A DNA stretch of 64,000 nucleotides from positions 186,001-250,000 of the forward strand of contig JAUIDI010000003.1 in assembly GCA_030428705.1 (NCBI GenBank). Reading direction: 5' to 3'. Both the position numbers and the translations under genes were made by a program. This stretch comes from Bacteroidia bacterium (GTDB taxonomy: Bacteria > Bacteroidota > Bacteroidia > Flavobacteriales > Flavobacteriaceae). Shown one piece after another: positions 15,763 to 27,200 of the stretch (position 1 is the stretch's first letter; each line of letters begins with the position of its first letter). The notes beneath the pieces were generated by a model that saw nothing but the letters and a program-made list of their open reading frames with translations, did no database searches and was not told the origin of the DNA.

Positions 15763-16956
15763 TCAAATTCCGCGCGTCCAACCAATGGCCCAATCTGGTA
15801 TTTCACTGCCATTTCCGGCACCAAGGTTATCACCTTCGGTATAGAAGGTTGTATTCGGTCCCGTGTAATCGGTAGGGACAAAGTCCGATAATACAGAATC
15901 GAATTGAATCGCATCGATGTTTACCGCACCCAGATCAATCTTGCCGATAGCCTCGGCCCCCGTTACCCCTATGCCGAGGCTCATAGTACTCGTGTAAAGG
16001 CTGTCGACGGTCATAATGCCGCCCCCTTGCGAAAAACCGACTGCGCCTTGGGAGGCGGGGCCGATAATCGAAACGTTCGAAATGTTGCCCTGTGTGGTCG
16101 GTGACAATGAGGCGTCATCGCGATTGTTGGTTATATTGATTCCTGTTTTCTCCGCACCGGATAAATACCAAAACTCGCCTTTTCCGAACCATCCTTCATT
16201 TAATGAGACCGCGTTTTCACCATGATCGGTCGCCACGAGCCAATTGGCATTGACGGTTCCGCCATGAATGGTAAAACCATCCCCTTGTCCATAGATAGAT
16301 TGAACATATTCGACGGTGGTAAAAGATCCGGCCCCGAACAATGAAAGTGCGCTGAACTTTGTGGCTTCGTCATAATTCGCCCCGGTATATTCCAAGCGCA
16401 AATATCGTAGAACGCCCGATGAATCCGTATTGAAGTCTCCGCCATAGAATAAGTCGACCAACGATGACCTCGCCGCATTGCCCGCATTGGTCTTTGCTTT
16501 ACCACAAATTACCAAACCGCCCCAATCGCCAGGAGCAGGGTTGTCCGAACCAGAGGTTATGACCACGGGATTGTCAGGTTGCCCGTATATATAAATTTTA
16601 CCGCCTTGGGCCACGACGATACTGGCATTTGTTCCCGGTTCGGCCTTGATCGTGGTACCGGCTGGTATTTCAAGTATTCCGCCATCACGTATTATCAAAG
16701 TACCCGTGAGCCGATATTCTATACTAGAATCAAGTACTTCCCGTCTGACCAACATACCTTCCAATCCATTTACGGCAAAACATGAATTGGAACATGACCA
16801 CCCGCAATCGATACCAGTTTCATTCCCATTTTGAATACCATCGGAACAAGTAGCTTCCATTACAACATCTTCAATCGGCGCATCATCACTTGTACAGGAC
16901 AAGATTATTATAAAAGCCGCAATAACGAATGTTAAACGATGTTGGAAATATTTCAA
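15763..16956 (-). CDS. Right-handed beta-helix-type lipoprotein with Cys-rich N-terminal motif
   Basis: Lipoprotein of 397 aa (signal ending IIILSC, Cys21). Directly after it is a small Cys motif, CSDGIQNGNETGIDCG with WSCSNSC, of a type found on secreted Bacteroidota proteins. The rest is a Gly/Asn-rich repetitive part (PGDWGGLVICGKAKTN, YGGDFNTDSSGVLRYLRLEY, VEYVQSIYGQGDGFTIHGG, DHGENAVSLNEGW) that fits a surface beta-helix family common next to TonB receptors. It is convergent with the TonB operon, with only 12 bases between stop codons. Function unknown. Confidence 0.75.
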   Translation of the reverse strand: MKYFQHRLTFVIAAFIIILSCTSDDAPIEDVVMEATCSDGIQNGNETGIDCGWSCSNSCFAVNGLEGMLVRREVLDSSIEYRLTGTLIIRDGGILEIPAGTTIKAEPGTNASIVVAQGGKIYIYGQPDNPVVITSGSDNPAPGDWGGLVICGKAKTNAGNAARSSLVDLFYGGDFNTDSSGVLRYLRLEYTGANYDEATKFSALSLFGAGSFTTVEYVQSIYGQGDGFTIHGGTVNANWLVATDHGENAVSLNEGWFGKGEFWYLSGAEKTGINITNNRDDASLSPTTQGNISNVSIIGPASQGAVGFSQGGGIMTVDSLYTSTMSLGIGVTGAEAIGKIDLGAVNIDAIQFDSVLSDFVPTDYTGPNTTFYTEGDNLGAGNGSEIPDWAIGWTRGI

Positions 16957-16996
16957 GAGCCTGAATTTTAGAACAGTAAAATACGATAAATCTATT

Positions 16997-17740
16997 TCAC
17001 GACCTGATTTTAAAGGCCAAATATTCCTTTAATTCCTTGAAAGGAATCGTCAGTTCGATGGGCCCATCGGCGTAGGACGCCACCTCATACTGATTGTAAA
17101 GAAGTTCTAGGCCGTTTTCACTAAAGCCAATATTTTCAGGAAGATAGAAAACATCGTTTTCGAACATAAGCCCTGTACTGTTTATCGGTCCGTCCTCTGG
17201 AATATCCTCTTGCGCCCTGAATTTTTTTTCGGCAAACTTTTCGAATTCGGGCAAACTTTTGAAAAGTTGCCAATTTTCAAGTTCGCTGCCTTTTTTCTTG
17301 TCGAAATTCAGAAAACGAATGGAATTATACCCGTGTGCCCCCCCAGTGAATATATAGGAATCGAGATGTACCGTTAGGATATCATGGTCTTCATAGGCTA
17401 TTTCTCCATTTACTTTGGCTTCCCAAGGGGTATCCTCGTCAGGATAACGTGCTTTTAATTCGGCATTTCCAGCTACAAACGAATCAATTGCATCTTCAAT
17501 AGTGGCCGCCTCAATTTCTTCATCAAAGGTCAACATAAAGATAATCTCTTCCTGAAGTGCCGTCTCCACTGTCCTTCCTATTTTCGATTTATTCAAAATT
17601 TTGGGTATTTGAATATCTACTTTAGGGCATCCCTCACAGGTTTTATTGGTAACATGCACAGGTTCTATGGTCAATCTTTCCTCATTTTTGCAATTCAAGA
17701 GAAATAGAAGGCAGAACAGATAGGGGAATTTAAATTTCAT
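16997..17740 (-). CDS. DUF3298/DUF4163 (RsiV-like) lipoprotein
   Basis: Lipoprotein of about 247 aa starting at ATG 17740 (MKFKFPYLFCLLFLLNC, Cys17 as lipobox). The frame extends to 17806, but a -7 box at 17763-17770 points to the shorter form. It has the two-part DUF4163 plus DUF3298 layout: TFDEEIEAATIEDAIDSF, then LTVHLDSYIFTGGAHGYNSIRFLNFD with the GGAHG motif, and a C-terminal VASYADGPIELTIPFKEL. The fold is shared with the lysozyme-sensing RsiV ectodomain, but there is no sigma factor here. Role unknown, probably envelope-located. Confidence 0.82.
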   Translation of the reverse strand: MKFKFPYLFCLLFLLNCKNEERLTIEPVHVTNKTCEGCPKVDIQIPKILNKSKIGRTVETALQEEIIFMLTFDEEIEAATIEDAIDSFVAGNAELKARYPDEDTPWEAKVNGEIAYEDHDILTVHLDSYIFTGGAHGYNSIRFLNFDKKKGSELENWQLFKSLPEFEKFAEKKFRAQEDIPEDGPINSTGLMFENDVFYLPENIGFSENGLELLYNQYEVASYADGPIELTIPFKELKEYLAFKIRS

Positions 17741-17762
17741 GGGGCGAAATCTTTGGTTTTTA

Positions 17763-17770
17763 CAAAAGTA
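17763..17770 (-). promoter_or_regulatory. -7 promoter box for the DUF3298 gene
   Basis: TACTTTTG on the minus strand, 22 nt before the ATG at 17740. It decides the start choice for that gene. Confidence 0.5.
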
Positions 17771-17801
17771 CAACTCCATTGTATTCTCGGAAAGATAACG
17801 A

Positions 17802-17809
17802 TACATTTG
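17802..17809 (+). promoter_or_regulatory. -7 promoter box for cystathionine gamma-synthase
   Basis: TACATTTG, ending 18 nt before the ATG at 17828. Together with 17763-17770 it forms a compact divergent promoter pair. Confidence 0.55.
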
Positions 17810-17827
17810 TGCGAATAATGATATGTT

Positions 17828-18985
17828 ATGAACGATAACGATTTAAAATTCAACAGCAGAACGATACATGGAGGTCAAGAGCCTGATAAGGCGTATGGTG
17901 CGGTAATGCCACCGATCTACCAGACATCGACCTATGCCCAAAGTACGCCGGGTGGCCATAAGGGTTTTGAGTATTCAAGAAGCGCGAACCCCACTAGGAC
18001 AGCACTCGAGAATTCCTTGGCCAGTATTGAAAGCGGCAAATTCGGACTGGCATTCGCAAGTGGATTGGCGGCCATGGATGCGGTCATTAAATTATTGAAT
18101 CCCGGGGATGAAGTCATTTCAACCAATGACCTCTACGGGGGTAGCTATCGATTGTTCAGAAAAGTTTTCGAGAAATTCGGGATTACCTTTCACTTTATCG
18201 GAATGCAAGACGCCCACAAAATAGAGGGCCATATCAACGAAAACACCAGATTGATTTGGCTGGAGACGCCGACCAATCCCATGATGAACGTCATTGATAT
18301 TAAGGCCGTTTCGGAACTCGCTAAAAAGCATAACATTCTATTGGCAGTAGACAATACTTTTGCAACGCCTTACCTGCAACGCCCATTGGAATTGGGCGCC
18401 GATATTGTTATGCATTCGGCGACCAAATACCTTGGGGGGCATAGCGATGTAGTCGTTGGAGCCTTGGTCGTGAGGGAAAAAGAGTTGGCCGAACAGCTCT
18501 ATTTTATACAAAATGCCAGTGGTGCCGTTTGTGGCCCGATGGACAGTTTTTTGGTGCTTCGTGGAATAAAGACACTGCACGTACGTATGCAGCGCCATTG
18601 CGAAAACGGGAGAGCTATCGCCGAGTATCTGGCCAAACATCCTCAAATCGAAAAGGTCTATTGGCCCGGCTTTGAAGACCATCCGAATCACGGGGTCTCC
18701 AAGCAACAAATGCACGATTTCGGGGGTATGATTTCCTTTGTACCCAAAGGGGCAGGTTATGAAGATGCAGTGAAGATTGTTGAAAAGCTTCGGGTTTTCA
18801 CTTTGGCCGAATCATTAGGGGGTGTTGAAAGTTTGGCGGGGCACCCTGCAAGTATGACCCATGCCAGTATCCCGAAAGAAGAGCGTGAAAAAAGTGGTGT
18901 AGTAGATTCCCTGATCCGTTTGAGCGTTGGTATTGAAGATATCGGGGATTTGATTGCCGATCTTGACCAAGCCCTCCGACAATAG
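17828..18985 (+). CDS. Cystathionine gamma-synthase / trans-sulfuration PLP enzyme
   Basis: Cytoplasmic PLP enzyme of the Cys/Met metabolism family, 385 aa, normal length. The PLP lysine is in HSATKYLGGHSDVVVG (Lys about 198). The phosphate-binding YSRSANPTR (about 50-58), ASGLAAMDA and SLGGVESLAGHP segments are all intact. The family includes cystathionine gamma-synthase (MetB), gamma-lyase and related enzymes that cannot be separated by motif alone. The Glu and Tyr pattern (YSRSANPTRTALE) fits gamma-synthase/lyase. It stands alone under its own promoter and is divergent from the DUF3298 gene. Confidence 0.88.
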   Translation: MNDNDLKFNSRTIHGGQEPDKAYGAVMPPIYQTSTYAQSTPGGHKGFEYSRSANPTRTALENSLASIESGKFGLAFASGLAAMDAVIKLLNPGDEVISTNDLYGGSYRLFRKVFEKFGITFHFIGMQDAHKIEGHINENTRLIWLETPTNPMMNVIDIKAVSELAKKHNILLAVDNTFATPYLQRPLELGADIVMHSATKYLGGHSDVVVGALVVREKELAEQLYFIQNASGAVCGPMDSFLVLRGIKTLHVRMQRHCENGRAIAEYLAKHPQIEKVYWPGFEDHPNHGVSKQQMHDFGGMISFVPKGAGYEDAVKIVEKLRVFTLAESLGGVESLAGHPASMTHASIPKEEREKSGVVDSLIRLSVGIEDIGDLIADLDQALRQ

Positions 18986-19033
18986 TTTTTGTGATATTTT
19001 GAAAAAAACCGCACTTAAATTATAAGAATAACA

Positions 19034-19041
19034 TAATTTTG
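19034..19041 (+). promoter_or_regulatory. -7 promoter box for gdhA
   Basis: TAATTTTG, 71 nt before the gdhA ATG. The implied 5' untranslated region of about 65 nt contains an ATG at 19067 opening a 24-codon frame that overlaps the gdhA start. Confidence 0.5.
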
Positions 19042-19094
19042 CTGTTATGTTTTAAATTCAACAAAAATGGCCCTTGTCAATAACTGGGCACTAA

Positions 19095-20468
<1,374 letters not shown>

Positions 20469-20490
20469 AGGTACGAAGTATGAGTTTTCA

Positions 20491-20524
20491 CCCGTCAGGT
20501 TTTAAAACCTGACGGGTTTTTTAT
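20491..20524 (+). terminator. Rho-independent terminator of gdhA
   Basis: Perfect inverted repeat with arms CCCGTCAGGTTTT and AAAACCTGACGGG, followed by a run of T. Confidence 0.85.
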
Positions 20525-20558
20525 TGGTCATACTCCTTTAACTAAGTACCTTTCAAAC

Positions 20559-20566
20559 TATCTTTG
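20559..20566 (+). promoter_or_regulatory. -7 promoter box for recO
   Basis: TATCTTTG, 19 nt before the recO ATG at 20586. Confidence 0.55.
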
Positions 20567-20585
20567 CCACCAACAAACCCGATAA

Positions 20586-21305
20586 ATGCAGGTAACTACC
20601 AAGGGCATCGTACTTTCTTCTTTGAAATATGGCGATAGCAGCCTGATCGTCAAGATATATACTGCCTCTGACGGCCTGAAGTCATACCTTATCAAAGGGA
20701 TATTGAACTCCAAAAAAGGAAAATTGAAAGCTGCCTACTTTCAGCCTTTGACCCAGTTGGAAATCGTTGCCTTTCATAAAAACAAGGGGACACTGGAAAG
20801 CATTCGTGAAGCCAGGGTATTCTATCATTATGCAACGCTTCATACCGATATAGCCAAGAACGCAATGACACTCTTTTTGGCGGAGATGTTGGTTAACAGT
20901 ATTCATGAAGAAGAGGCGAATACCGAAATGTTTTACTTTATCGAAACTTCACTTCAATGGCTTGATGTTCACGAAGATATTTCGAATTTTCATATTTCTT
21001 TTTTACTCGGATTGACAAAATATTTGGGATTTTACCCAGATTTGGAAGAAATGGATTCGAACACTTTTGATCTTGCCGAAGGGGTATTTACCGATAGGCC
21101 TTCCCTTAATCCAATGTTGACCGGTGAGAATTTAAAATATTTCAAAAGGTTTTTGGGCATAAATTTTGATGCAATTCAGAAGATAAAGATGAGCAAAGAG
21201 AACCGACGAGACTTGTTGAAATCCCTTGTTCTCTATTTTGAACTACATTTGCAAGGATTTCGAAAACCCCGCTCCCTTGCTATTTTAAATGAAGTTTTTA
21301 GCTAA
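20586..21305 (+). CDS. recO: DNA repair protein RecO
   Basis: Recombination mediator of 239 aa that works with RecR to load RecA on gapped DNA. The N-terminal OB-fold is clear (TTKGIVLSSLKYGDSSLIVKIYT, then GKLKAAYFQPLTQLEIV). The C-terminal half is helical, and the four-Cys zinc site of some RecO proteins is absent, as seems usual in Bacteroidota. The next gene, a TonB receptor, starts inside or just after its end, so the two are probably co-transcribed. Confidence 0.92.
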   Translation: MQVTTKGIVLSSLKYGDSSLIVKIYTASDGLKSYLIKGILNSKKGKLKAAYFQPLTQLEIVAFHKNKGTLESIREARVFYHYATLHTDIAKNAMTLFLAEMLVNSIHEEEANTEMFYFIETSLQWLDVHEDISNFHISFLLGLTKYLGFYPDLEEMDSNTFDLAEGVFTDRPSLNPMLTGENLKYFKRFLGINFDAIQKIKMSKENRRDLLKSLVLYFELHLQGFRKPRSLAILNEVFS

Positions 21306-23718
21306 CATGAGCCGCTTAATTTTCTTCTTGTTCTTATTTTTTTTTAATACCTCTTTGGCTCAAGAGGTCGGTGTTTTCGATGCAGATTCCCGAGAACCTA
21401 TTGTCAATGTTGTAATTTACAATCATAATCGATCTAAGACCGCACTTTCCGATTTTAATGGCAAATGTGACCTAAGCGTTTTTGACAGAAATGAACGCAT
21501 AACCTTCAGGCATCTGAGCTACGAAATCTACAGGAGTTCAAAATCACAGATAGCAAGACAGGGCAATCGTGTATTGCTTACTATGAAAGCCGAACAATTG
21601 GATGAAGTGGTGATGTCGGTCTCGAAATGGGAACAACAAAAAAAGGACATTCCAAATAAAATTGCGGTCATAGATGCGCGGAGCATTGTATATGGTAATC
21701 CCCAAACTTCGGCGGACTTACTTCAGAACACGGGTAAGGTATTCGTGCAAAAAAGCCAATTGGGCGGTGGTAGCCCTATGATTCGGGGTTTTGCCACAAA
21801 TAGACTATTGCTTTCGGTTGATGGGGTCCGTATGAACAATGCCATATTCCGGGGGGGCAATATTCAAAATGTAATTTCAATAGACCCCTACACCATAAAG
21901 AATACAGAGATTATTTTTGGTCCCGGGTCGGTTATCTATGGAAGTGATGCGATTGGAGGCGTTATGAACTTTTATACAAAAAAAACATTTTTATCACAAG
22001 GGGATAGTCTGACCTATGCGGGCAATGCCAATTATAGATTCTCATCGGCCAATACCGAAAACACCATCCATTTTGACCTGAATTTGGGCAAAAAAAAGTG
22101 GGCGTTGTTGACAAGCGCCTCTTATAATAACTTTGGTGATTTGATCATGGGTACGCACGGCCCGGATTCTTATTTAAGGCCGACGTACGTTATCAGTGAA
22201 AATGGTACCGACCGGCTTGTAGAGAATCCGAATCCGAAAAAACAGGTGACCTCAGGTTACAATCAGATCAATGTGATGCAAAAAGCTATTTATCGACCGA
22301 ATCATATATGGGATTTCTCATTAGGAACCTATTTTTCACAGACTTCGGACTACAGTCGTTATGATCGTCTTATAAGGCCCGGTCGAGATGGTGACGGATT
22401 GCGTTCCGCAGAATGGTACTATGGCCCTCAAAAATGGTTCATGGGTAATTTACAGATCAATAAAAAAGGCAACGGCAACTTTTATGACGCCTTCAAGGTG
22501 ACGACGGCGTACCAGCTTTTTGAAGAAAGTAGAAACGATAGGGCATTTCAAGATGTTGAGCTTTTTTCAACGAAGGAAAAAGTAAGTTCGATTACGACCA
22601 ATTTAGATTTTGAAAACAAGAGAATCGGTGATTTACGTTTGTACTACGGTGGGGAATATCTTTTTAACAAGGTGCGTTCAGATGGTACGGTAACAAATAT
22701 TGAATCGAACGAGGTATCGGACGCCCCAAGTAGATATCCCGATGGGTCTACTTGGCAGACCTTGGCGGCATACGTTAATTCGGAATATAAGGCGAAACCT
22801 AACTTCACCTTGCTTTCAGGTCTAAGATATAGCCATGTTTGGATCGACGCCGTTTTTGAAAAGAATTTTTATCCTTTTCCCTTTGATGATGCCGATTTGA
22901 GTACCGGTGCGTTGACCGGTACTTTTGGCTTTAGCTGGTTTCCCAAGGCCGATTTGCAACTGACTTGGAATGCATCGACAGGTTTTAGGGCCCCGAACAT
23001 CGACGACGTGGGTAAAATATTCGATTCGGAACCTGGATCTGTCGTTGTGCCAAATCCTGAATTGGAGTCCGAATATGCCTATAATACTGAAATAGGCGTC
23101 CAAAAGAATTTTAAGGACAAAGTTGTCCTTAGGGGCGCAGCCTTTTACACCTATTTGGTAGATGCCTTGGTACGCCGGGATTTCCAATATAACGGACAGA
23201 CGCAGATAGACTATAAAGGTGAATTGAGCAACGTACAGGCAATTCAGAATGCGGCGAAAGCCTATGTCTACGGTTTTGAGTTCGGCCTTGAAGCATTTTT
23301 GGCCGAAAACCTTTCACTGACATCCAATTTGACCTTGACAAAAGGAATAGAGGAAGAGAGCGATGGCACCGATACCCCGGCCCGACATGCCGCACCAACT
23401 TTCGGGGATTTCCATATTGTTTGGAAGAACCAAAAGTTGCATACTGATCTTTTCTTGAATTATAATGGAGAAATAGCCTATGATGACTTGGCCCTATCGG
23501 AAAGAAGCAAAACCTATATTTATGCTACCGATGCCAACGGCAATCCGTATTCACCATCTTGGTATACACTGAACCTTCGTTCGCAGTACACCATTTCAAA
23601 TGCCTTAAAAGCTTCGTTGAGTTTTGAGAACCTGACCGATCAAAGATATCGCACCTATTCATCGGGAATCGTCGCACCGGGCCTAAATGCTATCTTCGGA
23701 ATCGATTATACCTTTTGA
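21289..23718 (+). CDS. TonB-dependent receptor, haem/haemoglobin-receptor type
   Basis: Outer-membrane receptor of about 809 aa. Signal peptide to SLAQ; short carboxypeptidase-like domain (about 26-100, VFDADSREPIVNVVI); plug (SPMIRGFATNRLLLSVDGVRM, then GPGSVIYGSDAIGGVMNF); and a barrel with FRAPNIDDVGKIFDSEPG and PELESEYAYNTEIGV, motifs I associate with haemoglobin/haem/transferrin receptors. It ends in TF. ATGs at 21289 and 21307 are both possible; the first overlaps recO by 17 bases, the second starts just after the recO stop. Probably takes up haem or another iron source; this is inference. Confidence 0.9.
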   Translation: MKFLANMSRLIFFLFLFFFNTSLAQEVGVFDADSREPIVNVVIYNHNRSKTALSDFNGKCDLSVFDRNERITFRHLSYEIYRSSKSQIARQGNRVLLTMKAEQLDEVVMSVSKWEQQKKDIPNKIAVIDARSIVYGNPQTSADLLQNTGKVFVQKSQLGGGSPMIRGFATNRLLLSVDGVRMNNAIFRGGNIQNVISIDPYTIKNTEIIFGPGSVIYGSDAIGGVMNFYTKKTFLSQGDSLTYAGNANYRFSSANTENTIHFDLNLGKKKWALLTSASYNNFGDLIMGTHGPDSYLRPTYVISENGTDRLVENPNPKKQVTSGYNQINVMQKAIYRPNHIWDFSLGTYFSQTSDYSRYDRLIRPGRDGDGLRSAEWYYGPQKWFMGNLQINKKGNGNFYDAFKVTTAYQLFEESRNDRAFQDVELFSTKEKVSSITTNLDFENKRIGDLRLYYGGEYLFNKVRSDGTVTNIESNEVSDAPSRYPDGSTWQTLAAYVNSEYKAKPNFTLLSGLRYSHVWIDAVFEKNFYPFPFDDADLSTGALTGTFGFSWFPKADLQLTWNASTGFRAPNIDDVGKIFDSEPGSVVVPNPELESEYAYNTEIGVQKNFKDKVVLRGAAFYTYLVDALVRRDFQYNGQTQIDYKGELSNVQAIQNAAKAYVYGFEFGLEAFLAENLSLTSNLTLTKGIEEESDGTDTPARHAAPTFGDFHIVWKNQKLHTDLFLNYNGEIAYDDLALSERSKTYIYATDANGNPYSPSWYTLNLRSQYTISNALKASLSFENLTDQRYRTYSSGIVAPGLNAIFGIDYTF

Positions 23719-23748
23719 AGCAGCAATGTTGTCAAAAAGGCGGATACA

Positions 23749-23777
23749 AAAAACCCGACGATTTCGTCGGGTTTTTT
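23749..23777. terminator. Bidirectional terminator between convergent genes
   Basis: AAACCCGACG-ATTT-CGTCGGGTTT stem with A-run on the left and T-run on the right, between the receptor and the acidic lipoprotein gene. Confidence 0.85.
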
Positions 23778-23800
23778 CATCTCTAAAGAACTAAATGTCG

Positions 23801-24115
23801 TTAGTTGTCATCAACGGCATCTTCTACCTCTTCGGCAACTTTTTTGACACCGTCCTTAACATCGTCGGCAGCGTCCTCAGCGGCGTCTTTAACATCTTCG
23901 CCAGCTTCTTTTACCGTATCCATGGCATCTTCGCTGGCTTCTTTGATGTCTTCGCCGACATCCTCGGCCGCGTCCATAACATCTTCACCGGCTTCTTCAA
24001 GTGCCTCGCTAGCTTCTTCCATACCATCTTTTGCCTTGTCGGCGGTTTCTCTACAAGAAACGAACGATATGCTAAGGGCTAGCATTAAAATTGATCCCAA
24101 AAGTACTTTTTTCAT
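23801..24115 (-). CDS. Acidic repetitive lipoprotein (LEA/apolipoprotein-like helix)
   Basis: Lipoprotein of 104 aa: signal ending SISFVSC (Cys21), then about 80 residues composed almost wholly of Ala, Glu, Asp, Lys, Val and Met. The repeated units are of the form EAGEDVMDAAEDVGEDIKEASEDAMDT-type steps (here cut to short pieces: AGEDVMDAAED, VGEDIKEASED, AGEDVKDAAED). The spacing is about 11 residues, the pattern of LEA group 3 and apolipoprotein-like amphipathic helices. It would be a membrane-tethered acidic helix. Function unknown; stress protection is only a suggestion. The open frame on the opposite strand is an artefact of this composition. Confidence 0.8.
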   Translation of the reverse strand: MKKVLLGSILMLALSISFVSCRETADKAKDGMEEASEALEEAGEDVMDAAEDVGEDIKEASEDAMDTVKEAGEDVKDAAEDAADDVKDGVKKVAEEVEDAVDDN

Positions 24116-24262
24116 TTTGTTTTGTTTTAGTGTTTAATTCATTTGACATTAGGATATACGTAATGGAGGTATTTTTAGATGTCAGTTTTTAACATTTCTT
24201 CAAGGCCAAACCGCCATAAGGATTCATTTGTTCGGAAATCATATAAAGTCGAACTAAATTTA

Positions 24263-24270
24263 TAATTTTG
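24263..24270 (+). promoter_or_regulatory. -7 promoter box for ileS
   Basis: TAATTTTG, 26 nt before the ileS ATG at 24297. Confidence 0.55.
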
Positions 24271-24296
24271 CACCCTTAATTTGTCGTAATAGCGCT

Positions 24297-27200
24297 ATGA
24301 AGTTCGCAGATTATAATGGACTCGACCTCCCCAAGGCTGCAGAAGAAGTTTTGCATTATTGGAAGGAAAACCATGTTTTTGAAAAAAGCGTATCCTTAAG
24401 GGAAGGATGCCCAAGCTATGTTTTTTATGAGGGGCCTCCTTCGGCAAACGGCATGCCGGGAATTCATCATGTCATGGCGCGGACCATTAAAGATATCTTT
24501 CCGAGGTACAAGACCATGAAGGGTTTTCAGGTCAAGCGAAAGGCAGGTTGGGACACGCATGGACTTCCTATTGAACTAGGGGTCGAAAAAGAACTGGGCA
24601 TCACCAAAGAAGATATCGGAAAGAAGATATCGATCGAAGAATACAACGAGGCGTGTAAAAAGGCGGTTATGCGCTATACCGATGTTTGGAACGAGATGAC
24701 CGAGCGCATCGGGTATTGGGTAGATATGGATGACCCGTATATTACCTATAAGTCAAAGTACATGGAAACGGTCTGGTGGTTGTTGAAGCAGATCTACGAC
24801 AAGGGCCTAATATATAAAGGGTACACGATTCAGCCCTATTCGCCCAAAGCCGGTACCGGATTGAGCTCACATGAATTGAACCAGCCCGGCACCTATCAAG
24901 ATGTATCGGATACCACTGTAGTGGCACAGTTTAAAGCCATTGAAGATACACTGCCGACATTTCTACAAGATGAAGGCACCATTTATTTTTTGGCTTGGAC
25001 GACAACCCCCTGGACCTTGCCATCGAATACGGCCTTGACCGTTGGCCCCAAAATTGATTATGTGCTCGTCGAGACCTATAACCAGTACACTTTTGAGCCG
25101 ATGAACGTAGTTTTGGCCAAAAACCTCGTCGGCAAACAATTTTCAGGAAAGTTTGTACAGGTCAAAACCAAGCCTGAATTATTGGGTTATGTTTCCGGAG
25201 ATAAAAAGATTCCTTTTTATGTGGTCAAGGAATTCAAGGGAAAGGATTTGGTCGGTATTCGATACGAACAATTATTGGATTATACCTTGCCTTATCAAGA
25301 TGCCGAAAATGCCTTTCGTATTATTTCAGGGGATTTCGTAACGACCGAAGATGGTACTGGAATTGTGCATACCGCACCGACATTTGGTGCCGATGATATG
25401 CTCGTGGCCCAAAAAGCGGACCCGCCAGTACCGCCCATGTTGGTATTGGATGAAAATAATAACCCCGTACCCTTGGTAGATTTGCAAGGCAGGTTTCGAC
25501 CCGAGATGAAGGAATTGGGGGGCAAGTATGTCAAAAACGAATATTACGACGACGATAAAGTTCCCGAACGATCTGTAGATGTTGAAATCGCTATTCGCTT
25601 AAAGGAAGAGAACAAGGCGTTCAAGGTTGAAAAATACGTGCATAGCTATCCCAATTGTTGGCGTACGGACAAACCGATATTGTATTATCCATTGGATTCT
25701 TGGTTCATCAGGATTACCGATATAAAGGATAATATGTTCGATTTGAACCAAACGATCAATTGGAAACCAAAAGCTACAGGCGAAGGACGATTCGGTAATT
25801 GGCTGGCCAATGCAAACGATTGGAACCTCTCAAGGTCCCGTTATTGGGGGATTCCACTTCCCATTTGGAGAACGGATGACGGTAAAGAGGAAATAATGAT
25901 AGGTTCGGTGGCCGAACTCAAATCGGAAATGGCCAAGGCAGTGGAGGCCGGAATTCTCGAAAAAGACATTTTCGAAGATTTCATGATTGGTGATATGTCC
26001 GAAGAAAACTACGAAAAAATCGACCTTCACAAAAATGTAGTGGACCGTATTACGTTGGTTTCTGCCTCTGGTAAAAAGATGAAGCGCGAAAGCGATCTGA
26101 TTGACGTTTGGTTCGATAGCGGTTCCATGCCCTATGCCCAATGGCATTACCCTTTCGAGAATCAAGAATTAGTCGATGAAGGAAAAGCGTTTCCTGCCGA
26201 TTTTATTGCAGAGGGTGTGGATCAGACCCGGGGATGGTTCTATACGTTACATGCAATAGCTACCATGGTTTTTGATTCCGTAGCCTACAAAAATGTGGTC
26301 TCTAACGGATTGGTCTTGGACAAAGAAGGCAAAAAAATGTCCAAACGTTTGGGCAATGCCATCGACCCGTTCGAGACCATGAACGACCATGGACCCGATG
26401 CGACACGTTGGTATATGATTTCAAATGCCAATCCGTGGGACAATCTGAAATTTGATCTTGATGGTGTCGTCGAAGTGAAACGAAAGTTCTTCGGCACACT
26501 TTATAATACCTATTCCTTTTTTGCACTTTATGCGAATATTGACGGGTTTGATTACTCCGAGGCCGATATTGCTTTGAGCGAAAGAGCGGAGATAGACCAG
26601 TGGATTCTTTCCGAACTCCATTCCCTGATAAAAGTCGTGGATGATGCCTATGGCGATTATGAACCGACCAGGGCGGCAAGGGCCATATCCGATTTTGTTC
26701 AGGAAAATTTGAGCAATTGGTATGTGCGTTTGAGCCGAAGACGTTTTTGGAAAGGCGATTACCAAAAGGATAAAATATCTGCCTACCAGACGCTTTATAC
26801 TTGTTTGGAGACTGTTGCCAAGTTATCTGCCCCCATTGCGCCTTTCTACATGGACCAATTGTACCGTGACCTTACGGGTACAACCAAAAGGGAGGTTTTC
26901 GAAAGTGTGCATCTGTCCGACTTTCCCGAGTATGATTCATCCTTTGTCAACAAAGAATTGGAGAGTAAAATGCAAAAGGCGCAGACCATATCTTCCTTGG
27001 TGCTTTCAATTCGTCAGAAAGAGCGAATCAAGGTGCGTCAGCCGTTGCAAAAAATCATGATTCCGGTTTTGGGCAAAAAAGAAAGGGATGAAATCAATGC
27101 CGTGGCCGATTTGATAAAATCGGAAGTGAACGTTAAGGAAATTGAGCTTCTTGATGATGCTTCCGGAATTTTGGTCAAACAGATCAAGCCGAATTTCAAA

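Noticed and set aside
23795-24137. Two open frames on the plus strand opposite the acidic lipoprotein gene
   Set aside because: They arise from the repeated Ala/Glu/Asp codons of the real gene on the minus strand, which has a lipobox and a terminator in the right place.
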